From contig NZ_UOOB01000001.1 of assembly GCF_900564145.1 (NCBI RefSeq), positions 4,058,243-4,122,242 of the forward strand: a stretch of DNA of 64,000 nucleotides, read 5' to 3'. How positions within the stretch are numbered: position 1 is the stretch's first letter; each line of letters starts with the position of its first letter. Of the stretch, positions 57,024 through 64,000 are shown piece by piece. The notes beneath the pieces were generated by a model. It did no database searches. It had not been told where the DNA came from and saw only the letters and a program-made list of their open reading frames with translations. Source of the stretch: Comamonas sp. lk. GTDB taxonomy: Bacteria; Pseudomonadota; Gammaproteobacteria; Burkholderiales; Burkholderiaceae_C. A program made the position numbers and the translations under genes.

Positions 57024-57220
57024 AAAAGTCCCTGAAAGCGGCCCTGGTGGCCATCCCCGCATTCGCTATGGCGACTGCATCGCATGCAGCTATCGACGTT
57101 ACGGGTGTCGTGACTGAGATTACCGGCTCCAAGGATCCTGTGGGCCTGATCGGCATGGCCATTCTCGGCGTGGCAGTAACTCTGGCTACGTTCTTGTGGA
57201 TTCGTCGCGCCATCAAGTGA
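57020..57220 (+). CDS. Inovirus major coat protein (pVIII-like)
   Basis: 66 residues: signal peptide MKKSLKAALVAIPAFAMATASHA, mature part AIDVTGVVTEITGSKDPVGLIGMAILGVAVTLATFLWIRRAIK, i.e. a short amphipathic start, one membrane helix and a basic tail that contacts DNA. This is the layout of pVIII. A terminator follows directly, which keeps coat expression high relative to downstream genes. Confidence 0.88.
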   Translation: MKKSLKAALVAIPAFAMATASHAAIDVTGVVTEITGSKDPVGLIGMAILGVAVTLATFLWIRRAIK

Positions 57221-57245
57221 TGGGCTGAAGTTCCTTCTTGGAATT

Positions 57246-57272
57246 GGCAGGGCTTCGGCCCTGTCCTTTTCT
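57246..57272 (+). terminator. Terminator after the major coat gene
   Basis: CAGGGC-TTCG-GCCCTG, extended by two more pairs, is followed by TCCTTTTCT. A stable tetraloop hairpin after the coat gene is usual in filamentous phages and allows partial read-through. Confidence 0.8.
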
Positions 57273-57334
57273 AAGCAAACCCTGGCTTGTTTAGAAAAGG
57301 GCAGAGAAATGGGGATTTTTGTCGTGATAGCTCT

Positions 57335-58768
57335 ATGCGGTGCGGTATGGCTCATCTTGTCCGCTTAGTTCTTGCTCTCTGGTGGCTTGCTTTTTTGCCT
57401 TCTGCGACTGCTGCAGCTGCTTTTCCTATGCCTAAGCTTTACGCTTATGAAGGAAATGGCTTTAGCTCTGCCTTTGTGCATTCGTCAGCTCAGGCTGCTT
57501 GTGCGGCTTGGCTGGGTCGGCATAGTGAGAGTGGCACAACCTATAGCATGACTAGTGTCACTGAAAGTAACTGCTTGGCTAAGGCCACCAGTAATGGAGT
57601 TGCCCGGATTATTTCGGCTTCTGTGTACTCGAATTCTGCAGATCGTTGCCCCGACAACTCGGTGCTTGTGCCTGGCACAAACACCTGTACTTGTGATCCT
57701 GGCTATGTCGAAGAAGGGGGGCAATGCAAATACACCAGCACGGGTAACTCTTGCAATGGCTTAAGTGACTTTTGTAGCGGTCTCAAGGGCCAAAAAATCA
57801 ATCTTGAAGGCAAGGGGACGGCCTCTCCCCCTGGCTGTGCTGCAGACACGGCTCGCCCCAACTGCGCCATGGGCTGCGCTGGTGAGGAAGTCGGCATTGG
57901 TGTGTCGTACAAAAACTCTGACGGTGACTGGATGACGGGGCAGGAATATCGCGTCACAGGCGGTACTTGCACGCTACCTCAACCATCTGACATTCCTCAG
58001 AAAAAAGAATCCGATTGCGCTGGCTCTGTTGGTGAAGTTAACGGCGTCCGTACCTGTATCCCAAACAAGGCGGCCATGGGCGATACAAGCATGAAGGAAA
58101 CCAAGAATTCGGACGGTACTTCTTCGAATACGGAAACCAAAACGACTTGCGAAAAAGGCGTCTGCACGACCACCAGCACTACGACCAACAAGGATGCGTC
58201 TGGCGCCACCGCAAGCACCTCCACCTCTTCCTCTTCAAGCTCTCAAAGCACCTACTGCGCCTCCAACAAATCGAGCTCTGTTTGTGCTGCGACCAATGGT
58301 GATAAAAATCCCGACGGCAAGGACGGTGAAGGTGATGGCAAGTGTGAGGGTGATGACTGTGAAGATAAGCCCGGAAAGTTTGAAGGCTCCTGCGCAGGTG
58401 GTTTTACCTGTGAAGGAGACGCCATAAGTTGCTCCATTTCGAAAGAGATACACACGCGCAATTGCCAGATGGATGCTCTCAAGGACGGCGACTTATACAA
58501 GGCATGGGAAGCCGTGAAGGATTTCGGCACGAAAAACGTCACAACTGACTTGCCGGGGAACAAGCGCATTGATATCTCTATTCTTGATCGTGACGACTTT
58601 CTGAACGCCGGTAGCTGCCCTGCTGATCGCGTGATTGATATAGGCCGCTTCGGTTCGATCTCTCTTCCGTTTTCAAGGCTCTGCCCTTGGCTGGAAATCC
58701 TCGGCTACATCAATGTGGTCGTCACTTCAATCGTCGGCGCTTCCATCGTCATTAGGAGACAGTCGTAA
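57335..58768 (+). CDS. Inovirus adsorption protein (pIII-like)
   Basis: 477 residues from the ATG at 57335. Signal peptide (LVRLVLALWWLAFLPSATAAAA), many Cys pairs (e.g. CPDNSVLVPGTNTCTCDPGYVEEGGQC), a Ser/Thr-rich linker (STSSSSSSQSTYC), a Gly/Asp/Glu-rich linker (NGDKNPDGKDGEGDGKCEGDDCEDK) and a C-terminal membrane anchor (LEILGYINVVVTSIVGASIVI). This is the modular architecture of pIII, which binds host pili and is the host-range determinant. Start codons at 57347 are also possible; no strong ribosome-binding site seen. Confidence 0.85.
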   Translation: MRCGMAHLVRLVLALWWLAFLPSATAAAAFPMPKLYAYEGNGFSSAFVHSSAQAACAAWLGRHSESGTTYSMTSVTESNCLAKATSNGVARIISASVYSNSADRCPDNSVLVPGTNTCTCDPGYVEEGGQCKYTSTGNSCNGLSDFCSGLKGQKINLEGKGTASPPGCAADTARPNCAMGCAGEEVGIGVSYKNSDGDWMTGQEYRVTGGTCTLPQPSDIPQKKESDCAGSVGEVNGVRTCIPNKAAMGDTSMKETKNSDGTSSNTETKTTCEKGVCTTTSTTTNKDASGATASTSTSSSSSSQSTYCASNKSSSVCAATNGDKNPDGKDGEGDGKCEGDDCEDKPGKFEGSCAGGFTCEGDAISCSISKEIHTRNCQMDALKDGDLYKAWEAVKDFGTKNVTTDLPGNKRIDISILDRDDFLNAGSCPADRVIDIGRFGSISLPFSRLCPWLEILGYINVVVTSIVGASIVIRRQS

Positions 58769-59067
58769 TGCCATTTCTTGGTTCATTGGGTGGCCTCCTC
58801 ATCGGCCTCGTTGGCGGCATCATCGGTCGCGCTTTAGCGTCCCTTGGCATTGCCTTTGTTACCTACTACGGCGTGTCTGAGGCGCTGGACTTTCTGAAGA
58901 ATCTGGCTTATCAGAACCTGCACATGCTGCCTCCTGACATGCTGGCTATTTTTGGCCTTTTGCAAGTTGGTCGCTGTTTGACAATTCTGTTTAGCTGCCT
59001 GTTTGCGAACATGCTGATAAATGGAATTACGGGTGGCTCGACATTGAAGAAGATGATCTTCAACTAG
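58768..59067 (+). CDS. DUF2523 minor coat protein (pVI-like)
   Basis: 99 residues with three hydrophobic segments (FLGSLGGLLIGLVGGIIGRALASLGIAFVTYYGV; LAIFGLLQVGRCLTILFSCLFANMLI). DUF2523 proteins are pVI analogues of inoviruses and always lie between pIII and Zot. The start overlaps the pIII stop (TAATG). Confidence 0.85.
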   Translation: MPFLGSLGGLLIGLVGGIIGRALASLGIAFVTYYGVSEALDFLKNLAYQNLHMLPPDMLAIFGLLQVGRCLTILFSCLFANMLINGITGGSTLKKMIFN

Positions 59068-59071
59068 TGCC

Positions 59072-60211
59072 ATGCTTTTTCTACTCACCGGTACAAATGG
59101 GTCTGGCAAGACCCTCAACGCTCTGAAATGGGTGATGGAACGGGCCACCAAAGAAGGGCGCCCGGTTGTTCACAATGGGCGATTCAAGCCTGTTGTGGGT
59201 GGGCCACTTGAATCATGGAAAAAGATCGAGTTCAAGGATTGGCAGGCAGAGCCTGACGGCACGATCTTCATCATTGATGAGTGTCACAACGACATACCTA
59301 ATCGCCCGTCTGGGTCTGCGGTTCCTGACTCCGTCAAGATGCTTGCAGAGCACCGCAGGCGCGGTTTTGATTTCTATCTCATCACTCAACACCCGGCCAA
59401 TATTGACTCGTTTGTCAGGCGCCTTATTGGTTCGCCTGGTTGGCATCGACATCTCAAGCGGATCTGGGGTCAAGACCTTGTCTCTTGTCTTGAGTGGGAT
59501 ACCGTTAATCTCAATTGTGAGAAGCCTGGTTCCTCCAGCGCCACGGGCACGAGCAGCACCGTAAGGTTCCCAAAGGAAGTCTATAAATGGTATGAATCCG
59601 CCACGATTCACACTAACAAAAAGAAGATTCCAAAGGCAGTCATTTTCTTTGTGATTGCTCTGTTCGCTTCTATCGTCTTCACATATCTCAGTGTCCGGAA
59701 TGTCAGCCAGATCGGTAAGACGGATCAAGCTGAAGCGGCTACTTCTGCAGGTGGATCATCAGGACGTTCTGACGGCCCTAGGCCTCCAATGACTCCTGCT
59801 GAGTACGCTGCAAGTTTCAAGCCTCGGTTGCCCGGCTTTCCTCATACCGCTACTCGCTATGACGATGTCACAAGGCCCATCGTTGCGCCATATCCGGCGG
59901 CATGTGTTGAGATGAAATCCAAGGGCTGTCACTGCTATTCACAGCAAGGCACCAAGCTGGTGGTGGATTCCGATATCTGTGTGCAGATCGTCAAAAACGG
60001 CTACTTCGTTGATTGGCAAGACGGGCAGACTCAACGCAATACACAAACGCCGCGGCAAGAGAGGCCTTCTATGGTCGCTCAGGCGGCTCCAGTTCCTCAG
60101 ACCGTTCCCATGCCCGAGCCAAGGGAGAGGGCTACTCCTACGCCTGCCGACGGGTACACGCAAGGTCTTGCTGCACGCAACGCGCAAGTCAGATCGGTAT
60201 TCCAGCAATGA
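59072..60211 (+). CDS. zot: Zot/pI virion assembly ATPase
   Basis: 379 residues. Walker A LTGTNGSGKTLNAL, Walker B TIFIIDECHNDIPNR, then LAEHRRRGFDFYLITQHPANIDSFVRRLIGSPGWHRH, all typical of Zot. A single membrane helix (AVIFFVIALFASIVFTYLSV) is followed by a periplasmic Pro-rich tail with two Cys pairs. It drives extrusion of the filament through the envelope. It follows the pVI-like gene by four bases. Confidence 0.93.
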   Translation: MLFLLTGTNGSGKTLNALKWVMERATKEGRPVVHNGRFKPVVGGPLESWKKIEFKDWQAEPDGTIFIIDECHNDIPNRPSGSAVPDSVKMLAEHRRRGFDFYLITQHPANIDSFVRRLIGSPGWHRHLKRIWGQDLVSCLEWDTVNLNCEKPGSSSATGTSSTVRFPKEVYKWYESATIHTNKKKIPKAVIFFVIALFASIVFTYLSVRNVSQIGKTDQAEAATSAGGSSGRSDGPRPPMTPAEYAASFKPRLPGFPHTATRYDDVTRPIVAPYPAACVEMKSKGCHCYSQQGTKLVVDSDICVQIVKNGYFVDWQDGQTQRNTQTPRQERPSMVAQAAPVPQTVPMPEPRERATPTPADGYTQGLAARNAQVRSVFQQ

Positions 60212-60459
60212 AGGCCCGTGTGGACGTGAGCGCAGCTTGCGGCCGCATGGGCTGGCCGTGCGGCCGAGAGCACTCCTGTGCTTCGCCTTTGATTGCACTC
60301 CTGTTTCCCTTCAGGTTGGTGCTTGGACAAGCGGCGCAGCGGGCCTGCACGGTCAGCGAAGCGAACGGGCAGGCACGCGCGCAGCGCGTGCCTAATTTAT
60401 TCATACCTCACTTTGGAACAAACCGAGTAATTGCCTCTGGGCGCGCACTGAATCTGTAG
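60208..60459 (+). CDS. Doubtful ORF overlapping the zot stop
   Basis: An 83-codon frame whose ATG overlaps the zot stop (ATGA). It is Cys- and Arg-rich at first, then includes the hairpin sequence at 60372-60392 as coding, and shows no domain. The coupling favours translation, but the content looks non-coding. It may be a chance frame across the intergenic region that likely contains the origin. Confidence 0.25.
   Translation: MKARVDVSAACGRMGWPCGREHSCASPLIALLFPFRLVLGQAAQRACTVSEANGQARAQRVPNLFIPHFGTNRVIASGRALNL
60372..60392. repeat. 9-bp perfect hairpin, candidate inovirus terminator or origin element
   Basis: GGCACGCGC-GCA-GCGCGTGCC lies in the only large intergenic gap of the phage (60212-60529). 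It is followed by TAATTTATT, so it may end the structural operon. In filamentous phages the intergenic region with several hairpins holds the packaging signal and replication origins. Confidence 0.6.
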
Positions 60460-60468
60460 AAAAAAAGA

Positions 60469-60501
60469 GAGGCCCGCAACGTCGCCAAACGTTCGGACCT
60501 C
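60469..60501. repeat. Imperfect hairpin upstream of rep, candidate replication origin
   Basis: GAGG-c-CCG-c-AACG pairs with CGTT-c-GG-a-CCTC around a small loop, about 28 bp before the rep ATG. Together with the hairpin at 60372 it makes this gap the best candidate for the phage double-strand origin nicked by Rep. Confidence 0.45.
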
Positions 60502-60529
60502 GTGACTGCAACTAAAGGAGCTAGCTGCA

Positions 60530-61480
60530 ATGGAAAGAATCATAACGGCCCCGGGTGGGGAACGCATAGTCATTGAAGGTCAGTTGATTGAGGATGCCTG
60601 GGATGTGTACGTGAAAAACGTCAACGGCCATCGGGAAACCTCTTTCCGTAACGTCGTCGTCTGGTCGGAAACCGATAAAAAAGCGCCTCCAGAATTTGAT
60701 CGTGATGCCTACCTGTCTCAGTTCGATGGTGAAGACCTTGAAATGCGCGTCAGGGAGCTTGCTGAGCAAGAGGAAGAGCGTCGGCTTAGGAAGCTCCAGC
60801 AAAACGCACAACGGGCCAAAGCGGCCTGCCGTTGGTTCATCAAAGCCAATGGCTTGAATGAGCTGCTCACGCTGACCTATCGAGACAATCAAAAGAATCG
60901 TGATCTGTGCAAAAAGCACTTCAAGGAATGGGTTCGTCGCATGAAAGCAGCGCTCGGTGGACGGTTCGTCTACTGCGCGAGTTTTGAGCGTCAAGACCGT
61001 GGGGCAATGCATGTCCACATCGCTTGTCACAAGCTGCCAAAGCACGCTGTTCACAAGGACGTAAAGGTAAAGGGCTGGGAGTTGGGTACAAAGGTATGGC
61101 GCTCCATCGTCGGCAGTGATAACGGCTTGTGCTTTGTCGGCGGTCGCAAGACCCCTCAAGGACGCGTCAAACAGCGCTCTATCGCGAAGATTGCAAGCTA
61201 CGTATCCAAGTACATCACCAAGGACTATCAGGACGCTCCTGACGAATCCAATCGCTACAGCCGCAGCGATTCAAAGAACGGTATCGCGTCGATGCCCAAA
61301 GCGGAAAAAGTCCGTATCTGGGGTGCATCCCTTCAAGACATGATTGAGATGGCATTTCAGTGCACTGAGGGTGAGGTGCTTGTCTCGCATCGCGTCACGC
61401 GCGAGCAGTTCCGAGGAGACCGCTATTGGCTAGTTACTGAGCCTGATCCGGGCTGCATGGGGGGTGAGTATGTCCACTGA
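60530..61480 (+). CDS. Inovirus replication initiation protein (HUH endonuclease)
   Basis: 316 residues with a Shine-Dalgarno (AAAGGAG). Rolling-circle motifs: motif 1 LLTLTYRDN, motif 2 GAMHVHIACHKL (HVH metal-binding pair), and motif 3 SIAKIASYVSKYITKDY with candidate nucleophile Tyr. It nicks the plus strand at the origin and starts rolling-circle replication. Here it lies after zot, on the same strand, not ahead of the structural genes as in Ff phages; circular permutation of the integrated form explains this. Confidence 0.85.
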   Translation: MERIITAPGGERIVIEGQLIEDAWDVYVKNVNGHRETSFRNVVVWSETDKKAPPEFDRDAYLSQFDGEDLEMRVRELAEQEEERRLRKLQQNAQRAKAACRWFIKANGLNELLTLTYRDNQKNRDLCKKHFKEWVRRMKAALGGRFVYCASFERQDRGAMHVHIACHKLPKHAVHKDVKVKGWELGTKVWRSIVGSDNGLCFVGGRKTPQGRVKQRSIAKIASYVSKYITKDYQDAPDESNRYSRSDSKNGIASMPKAEKVRIWGASLQDMIEMAFQCTEGEVLVSHRVTREQFRGDRYWLVTEPDPGCMGGEYVH

Positions 61481-61709
61481 GAAATCTCATTTCGTTACCG
61501 GTAATGCTGCAAGGGTAGCTGCGCATCGTTCACAGCATGTCCGCATTGATGTCTCCGTCTTACCTCGCACTGCCGATGCTGTCGATGAGCTGGCCTCTCA
61601 GTTCTCGACCTCTCGCGCTGTGGTGGTTCGTTCACTGCTGCGCTTTGCGCTGACAAACCGCAATTGGAAAGTTCAGGGGCTGCTCTGGGTCGATGAAGTC
61701 TCCAAGTGA
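61470..61709 (+). CDS. Small ribbon-helix-helix-like protein
   Basis: About 79 residues: HRSQHVRIDVSVLPRTADAVDELASQFSTSRAVVVRSLLRFALTNRNW has the beta-strand plus two-helix pattern of RHH DNA-binding proteins. It starts inside the end of rep after GGGGTG. It likely regulates replication or copy number. Confidence 0.65.
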   Translation: MSTEKSHFVTGNAARVAAHRSQHVRIDVSVLPRTADAVDELASQFSTSRAVVVRSLLRFALTNRNWKVQGLLWVDEVSK

Positions 61710-61828
61710 TTCTGGAGATATCTGCGCCTGGCAGAGTCGCTATAAAAACTGCAGCAATCCAGCTAATTAGAGCTTGGGAATTTTCAGCGTCTCGGAGACT
61801 CTGTCTGTCGAAACAAAGAGGGATTTAG

Positions 61829-62401
61829 ATGCTGGTTGGATATGCCCGAGTAAGTACTCAAGAGCAAGATACATCAGTGCAGATTGCGGCAATGCATGCT
61901 GCTGGTGTCAAGGTGATTTTTGAAGAGAAAGCTAGCGGTGCGAAGTTTGATCGGCCTGTACTTCGTCAGTGCCTTGCCTCTCTAAAAACGGGGGATCATT
62001 TCGTTTTCTACAAGCTTGATCGCGTTGCGCGATCGCTCTCTGACTTGCTGAAGATTCTCGACCGGGTAGAGCGTGCGGGCGCTTGTATTCGGTCTCTGAC
62101 AGAGCCTATCGATACCACCTCACCGACTGGGCGCTTGATGCTGCAGATTCTTGGTGCTATGGCTGAGTTCGAGAGGTCTTTGATACGGGAGCGTTGCATG
62201 GCAGGTCAGAAAGAGGCCATGGCCCGGGGTGTGCACTGCGGTCGTGCGTTGTCTGTGGATGCTGCAACGGCGGTTGCGATTGTGGACGCTTACTCGACTG
62301 GCCTATACACGCTGAAGGGAGTTGCCCAACGCTTTGGGGTATCTGACTCCGTTGTGAAACGCCTTGTCTATAAAAAGACAAAGCCTGATTACCGCTCTTG
62401 A
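61829..62401 (+). CDS. Small serine recombinase (resolvase/invertase family)
   Basis: 190 residues. MLVGYARVSTQEQDTSVQIAAMHAAG has the catalytic Ser 9; KLDRVARSLSDLLKILDRVERAGACIRSLTEPIDTTSPTGRLMLQILGAMAEFERSLIRERCMAGQ continues the fold. The C-terminal HTH is VAQRFGVSDSVVKRLVYKKTKP. It lies at the end of the inovirus unit with the same orientation. It may serve as integrase or excisionase of the prophage or act on a nearby element; small serine recombinases are used by some inoviruses for integration. Confidence 0.87.
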   Translation: MLVGYARVSTQEQDTSVQIAAMHAAGVKVIFEEKASGAKFDRPVLRQCLASLKTGDHFVFYKLDRVARSLSDLLKILDRVERAGACIRSLTEPIDTTSPTGRLMLQILGAMAEFERSLIRERCMAGQKEAMARGVHCGRALSVDAATAVAIVDAYSTGLYTLKGVAQRFGVSDSVVKRLVYKKTKPDYRS

Positions 62402-62452
62402 AGTCCATCGAAGTCTGTCCGTTTGGTACAGCCTCCGCCAAAACAAAAAGCT

Positions 62453-62482
62453 AACCCCTTGATTTATCAAGGGGTTTTTCTT
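62453..62482 (+). terminator. Terminator after the recombinase
   Basis: A perfect 10-bp stem (AACCCCTTGA/TCAAGGGGTT), loop TTTA, then TTTCTTTTTT. It closes the inovirus transcription unit. Confidence 0.85.
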
Positions 62483-62842
62483 TTTTAAACCTCGAAGGTA
62501 TGCCATTTGGTATGCCATGACATGTTGGCTGCAGTTAGACCTGTTTGGAGATAACCGCCATAAGCACCTGCGCATTGATCCCCGTGTAGCAGGCCCAACC
62601 TCTAGCTATTGATTGCATGCAGGGAGTGCAATTTCCGCTTAAGGCTGATATCAGCCGTTCAACTCCACTTAATAGATGTCTGCTTATTTACGAAGCAGAC
62701 ATTACTAGGGTCTTCTCTTGTACCTCTGGCTTAGACCTGCTAACGCAACCCTTGATACGTCGTTGCTTCACCTTGTCGTACTCTTGTACTGCCTTCGGCT
62801 TCGCGCCTCGTCAGATAATTCGAATTTTTAGTACAAGAGCTC
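62483..62842. other. Intergenic region right of the prophage with two palindromes
   Basis: About 360 bp without a gene. It holds the perfect 14-bp palindrome GGCTGATATCAGCC (62643-62656) and the hairpin ATGTCTGCTT/AAGCAGACAT (62676-62702, 7-nt loop). These may be regulatory sites of the STAND gene or recombination sites. Confidence 0.45.
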
Positions 62843-63892
62843 ATGGCTGAAAAAGAGAAGATAGACCCTAAAAGCTCCCAATCCACGCCGCCTGCGGAGG
62901 GCGAGCGACGAGCCATTCGTGGATATATGGAGCAATATGACCAAGCGGGCGCGGCTATTTATGCTGAGTTGGAGCGCGGCCAGTTACTTTGGGTCGGGGT
63001 CGCTGATCGGAGCGCCGGTATTCTTGATGACTTGGTTCTTGGTTTTGATGGCTTGGTCATAGGGCATCAGTTCAAGAATTCCAAATTTCCGGCTCCATTT
63101 CGAGTCATCACGCTGCTGACTGGCGCAGATGGTCTGCTGAAGCCATTGATTGACGCTTGGCGTGGTCTCAAGGAACTCTATCCCGAATCCCGCGTGCATA
63201 TCCGGTTGGTAGTCAGAGATTATCCGTCGAACTCCGACACGCTAGGTCAAACGATTCCCTCACATAGTGCAGCCTTCCTAGCCGACTTTGAGGTTCATCC
63301 GCAACGATCTCTGAATGAGTGGCGTGACGCTGGATGGGAGCAGCTAGTTGACGAGTTGCATCAGGCGTCAGAATTGGATGAACAGCTGTTTGAACTGTTC
63401 CTGCAGGACTTGAAGATATTGCATGGGGCCTCGGCAGATTTTGTCCAACTGCACAAGCTTAACTCTGAGCAGGCTCGATTGGCAGCTGAGATTGCAAAGC
63501 TGCTGCCTGACCTTGTCCGGGATGCGCGTGACAAGGATCAGTGGTCTCGCGACGAGTTGCTGGGCGAGCTGAGATGGCGTGATCCTGCCAAGACTCGCCA
63601 CTTCCATCGATTCCCGGTCGGAGCCCATGTCCAGCGAAATCGTGACACAGAGGTCGCCCTTCTCGACACACTGGGAGCGGTCAGCCAAGGCTATGTTGCA
63701 CTTGTTGGCCCCCCGGGCTCTGGAAAATCAACGCTGCTTCAGATGACTTTGGCCACTGAACCAAACATCAGACTTGTTCGTTACTTAGCGTTTGTGCCTG
63801 GTACTGCCCAGGGGGTTGGCCGCGGTGAGGCAGATGACTTCCTAGAGGACATAGGCACACAACTGCGCGCAGGTGTGAATCGACCAACTTTT
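62843..63892 (+). pseudogene. STAND-type defence ATPase, truncated by an IS3-family element
   Basis: The N-terminal ~350 residues of a larger protein. AIRGYMEQYDQAGAAIYAELERGQLLWVGVADRSAGILDDLVLGFDGLVIGHQFKNSKFP has a D...Q-x-K pattern like PD-(D/E)xK effector domains (Cap4/DUF4297-like) of antiviral STAND proteins. The start of a P-loop NTPase follows (GYVALVGPPGSGKSTLLQMTL). Then at NRPTF the IS begins and the frame stops (CR-stop). The rest of the NTPase and the sensor domain are absent to the window end. Avs-like or related NACHT family. Confidence 0.72.
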
Positions 63893-64000
63893 TGTAGATA
63901 GTTCACAGCCTCCTATTTCCGTTCAAATAGGAGTCCATATGAACGCACAACGCTACCCAGAAGAATTCAGGATTGAGGCCGTCAAGCAAATCTTGGAACA
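63893..64000. mobile_element. IS3-family element, left end (continues past the window)
   Basis: The element begins near TGTAGATAGTTCACAGCC at 63893, where the STAND gene breaks off, and contains an orfA start typical for IS3. The right end lies outside the window. Confidence 0.75.
63939..64000 (+). CDS. IS3-family transposase orfA, partial
   Basis: The reading frame MNAQRYPEEFRIEAVKQILE follows AGGAG and matches the N-terminal HTH of IS3 OrfA proteins (YxEEFRxEAVKQ). Cut by the window end. Confidence 0.8.
   Translation, partial: MNAQRYPEEFRIEAVKQILE

Noticed and set aside
1..64000. CRISPR arrays
   Set aside because: No regularly spaced direct repeats of 25-40 bp were seen anywhere in the window.

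Overview
The window looks like a stretch of a Comamonas-type betaproteobacterial chromosome (family Comamonadaceae) or of a large integrated element in one. The main reason is a complete terephthalate (tph) operon whose gene order and protein lengths match my memory of the tph clusters of Comamonas. Bug-type solute receptors and the GC-rich codon use of the core genes agree with this. The region is a mosaic: GC-rich catabolic genes and plasmid/ICE-like genes alternate with AT-rich satellite cargo genes, six insertion sequences or partial ISs plus two IS remnants, a filamentous prophage and several phage-defence loci.

Layout. 1-7.7 kb: a small catabolic cluster (citrate-synthase-like protein with an N-terminal DNA-binding helix, DUF2798 membrane protein, LysR regulator divergent from an FAD monooxygenase, Bug receptor), bounded by IS481 debris and two IS5-type elements. 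8.0-12.4 kb: a satellite-like replication module (AlpA-like regulator, HUH 'inovirus Gp2' protein, DUF3987 protein) with an AT-rich convergent cargo gene. 12.7-19.8 kb: plasmid/ICE-type genes (glycine-zipper protein, DUF932, YqaJ exonuclease, Cys-containing 'metal-binding' protein, XRE regulator, two lipoproteins). 19.9-30.5 kb: a type I restriction-modification operon whose hsdM is split by an IS481 element, a HepT/MntA toxin-antitoxin pair and an unknown gene. 30.6-34.2 kb: nucleoid-associated and regulatory proteins (H-NS-like, HU, XRE) and a secreted phospholipase-C-like protein. 34.8-36.2 kb: a degenerate copy of one lipoprotein and an IS3 remnant. 36.2-41.7 kb: tphR and tphC-A2-A3-B-A1, which converts terephthalate to protocatechuate.

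42.5-50.9 kb is a defence island: a Gabija-like pair (OLD/TOPRIM ATPase-nuclease plus UvrD-like helicase) is followed in the same orientation by an AbiJ-like abortive-infection protein and a DUF4238 protein. An IS21 element then clips the DUF4238 gene and truncates an Mrr-like restriction gene. 50.9-55.0 kb is a second satellite with the same AlpA plus HUH-Gp2 logic, this time with a tyrosine integrase and an AT-rich cargo gene. 55.1-62.4 kb is an apparently complete inovirus prophage: repressor, ssDNA-binding protein, coat proteins, pIII-like adsorption protein, pVI-like protein, Zot assembly ATPase, HUH replication protein, RHH protein and a serine recombinase. The window ends in a STAND-type defence ATPase truncated by an IS3-family element.

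How the parts fit: the two HUH/AlpA modules share architecture and each carries an inverted repeat beside the HUH gene. Three different defence genes (hsdM, mrr, the STAND gene) are each broken by an IS of a different family, while the Gabija-like genes are intact. The tph operon has its own IclR regulator with a perfect palindrome in the divergent promoter.
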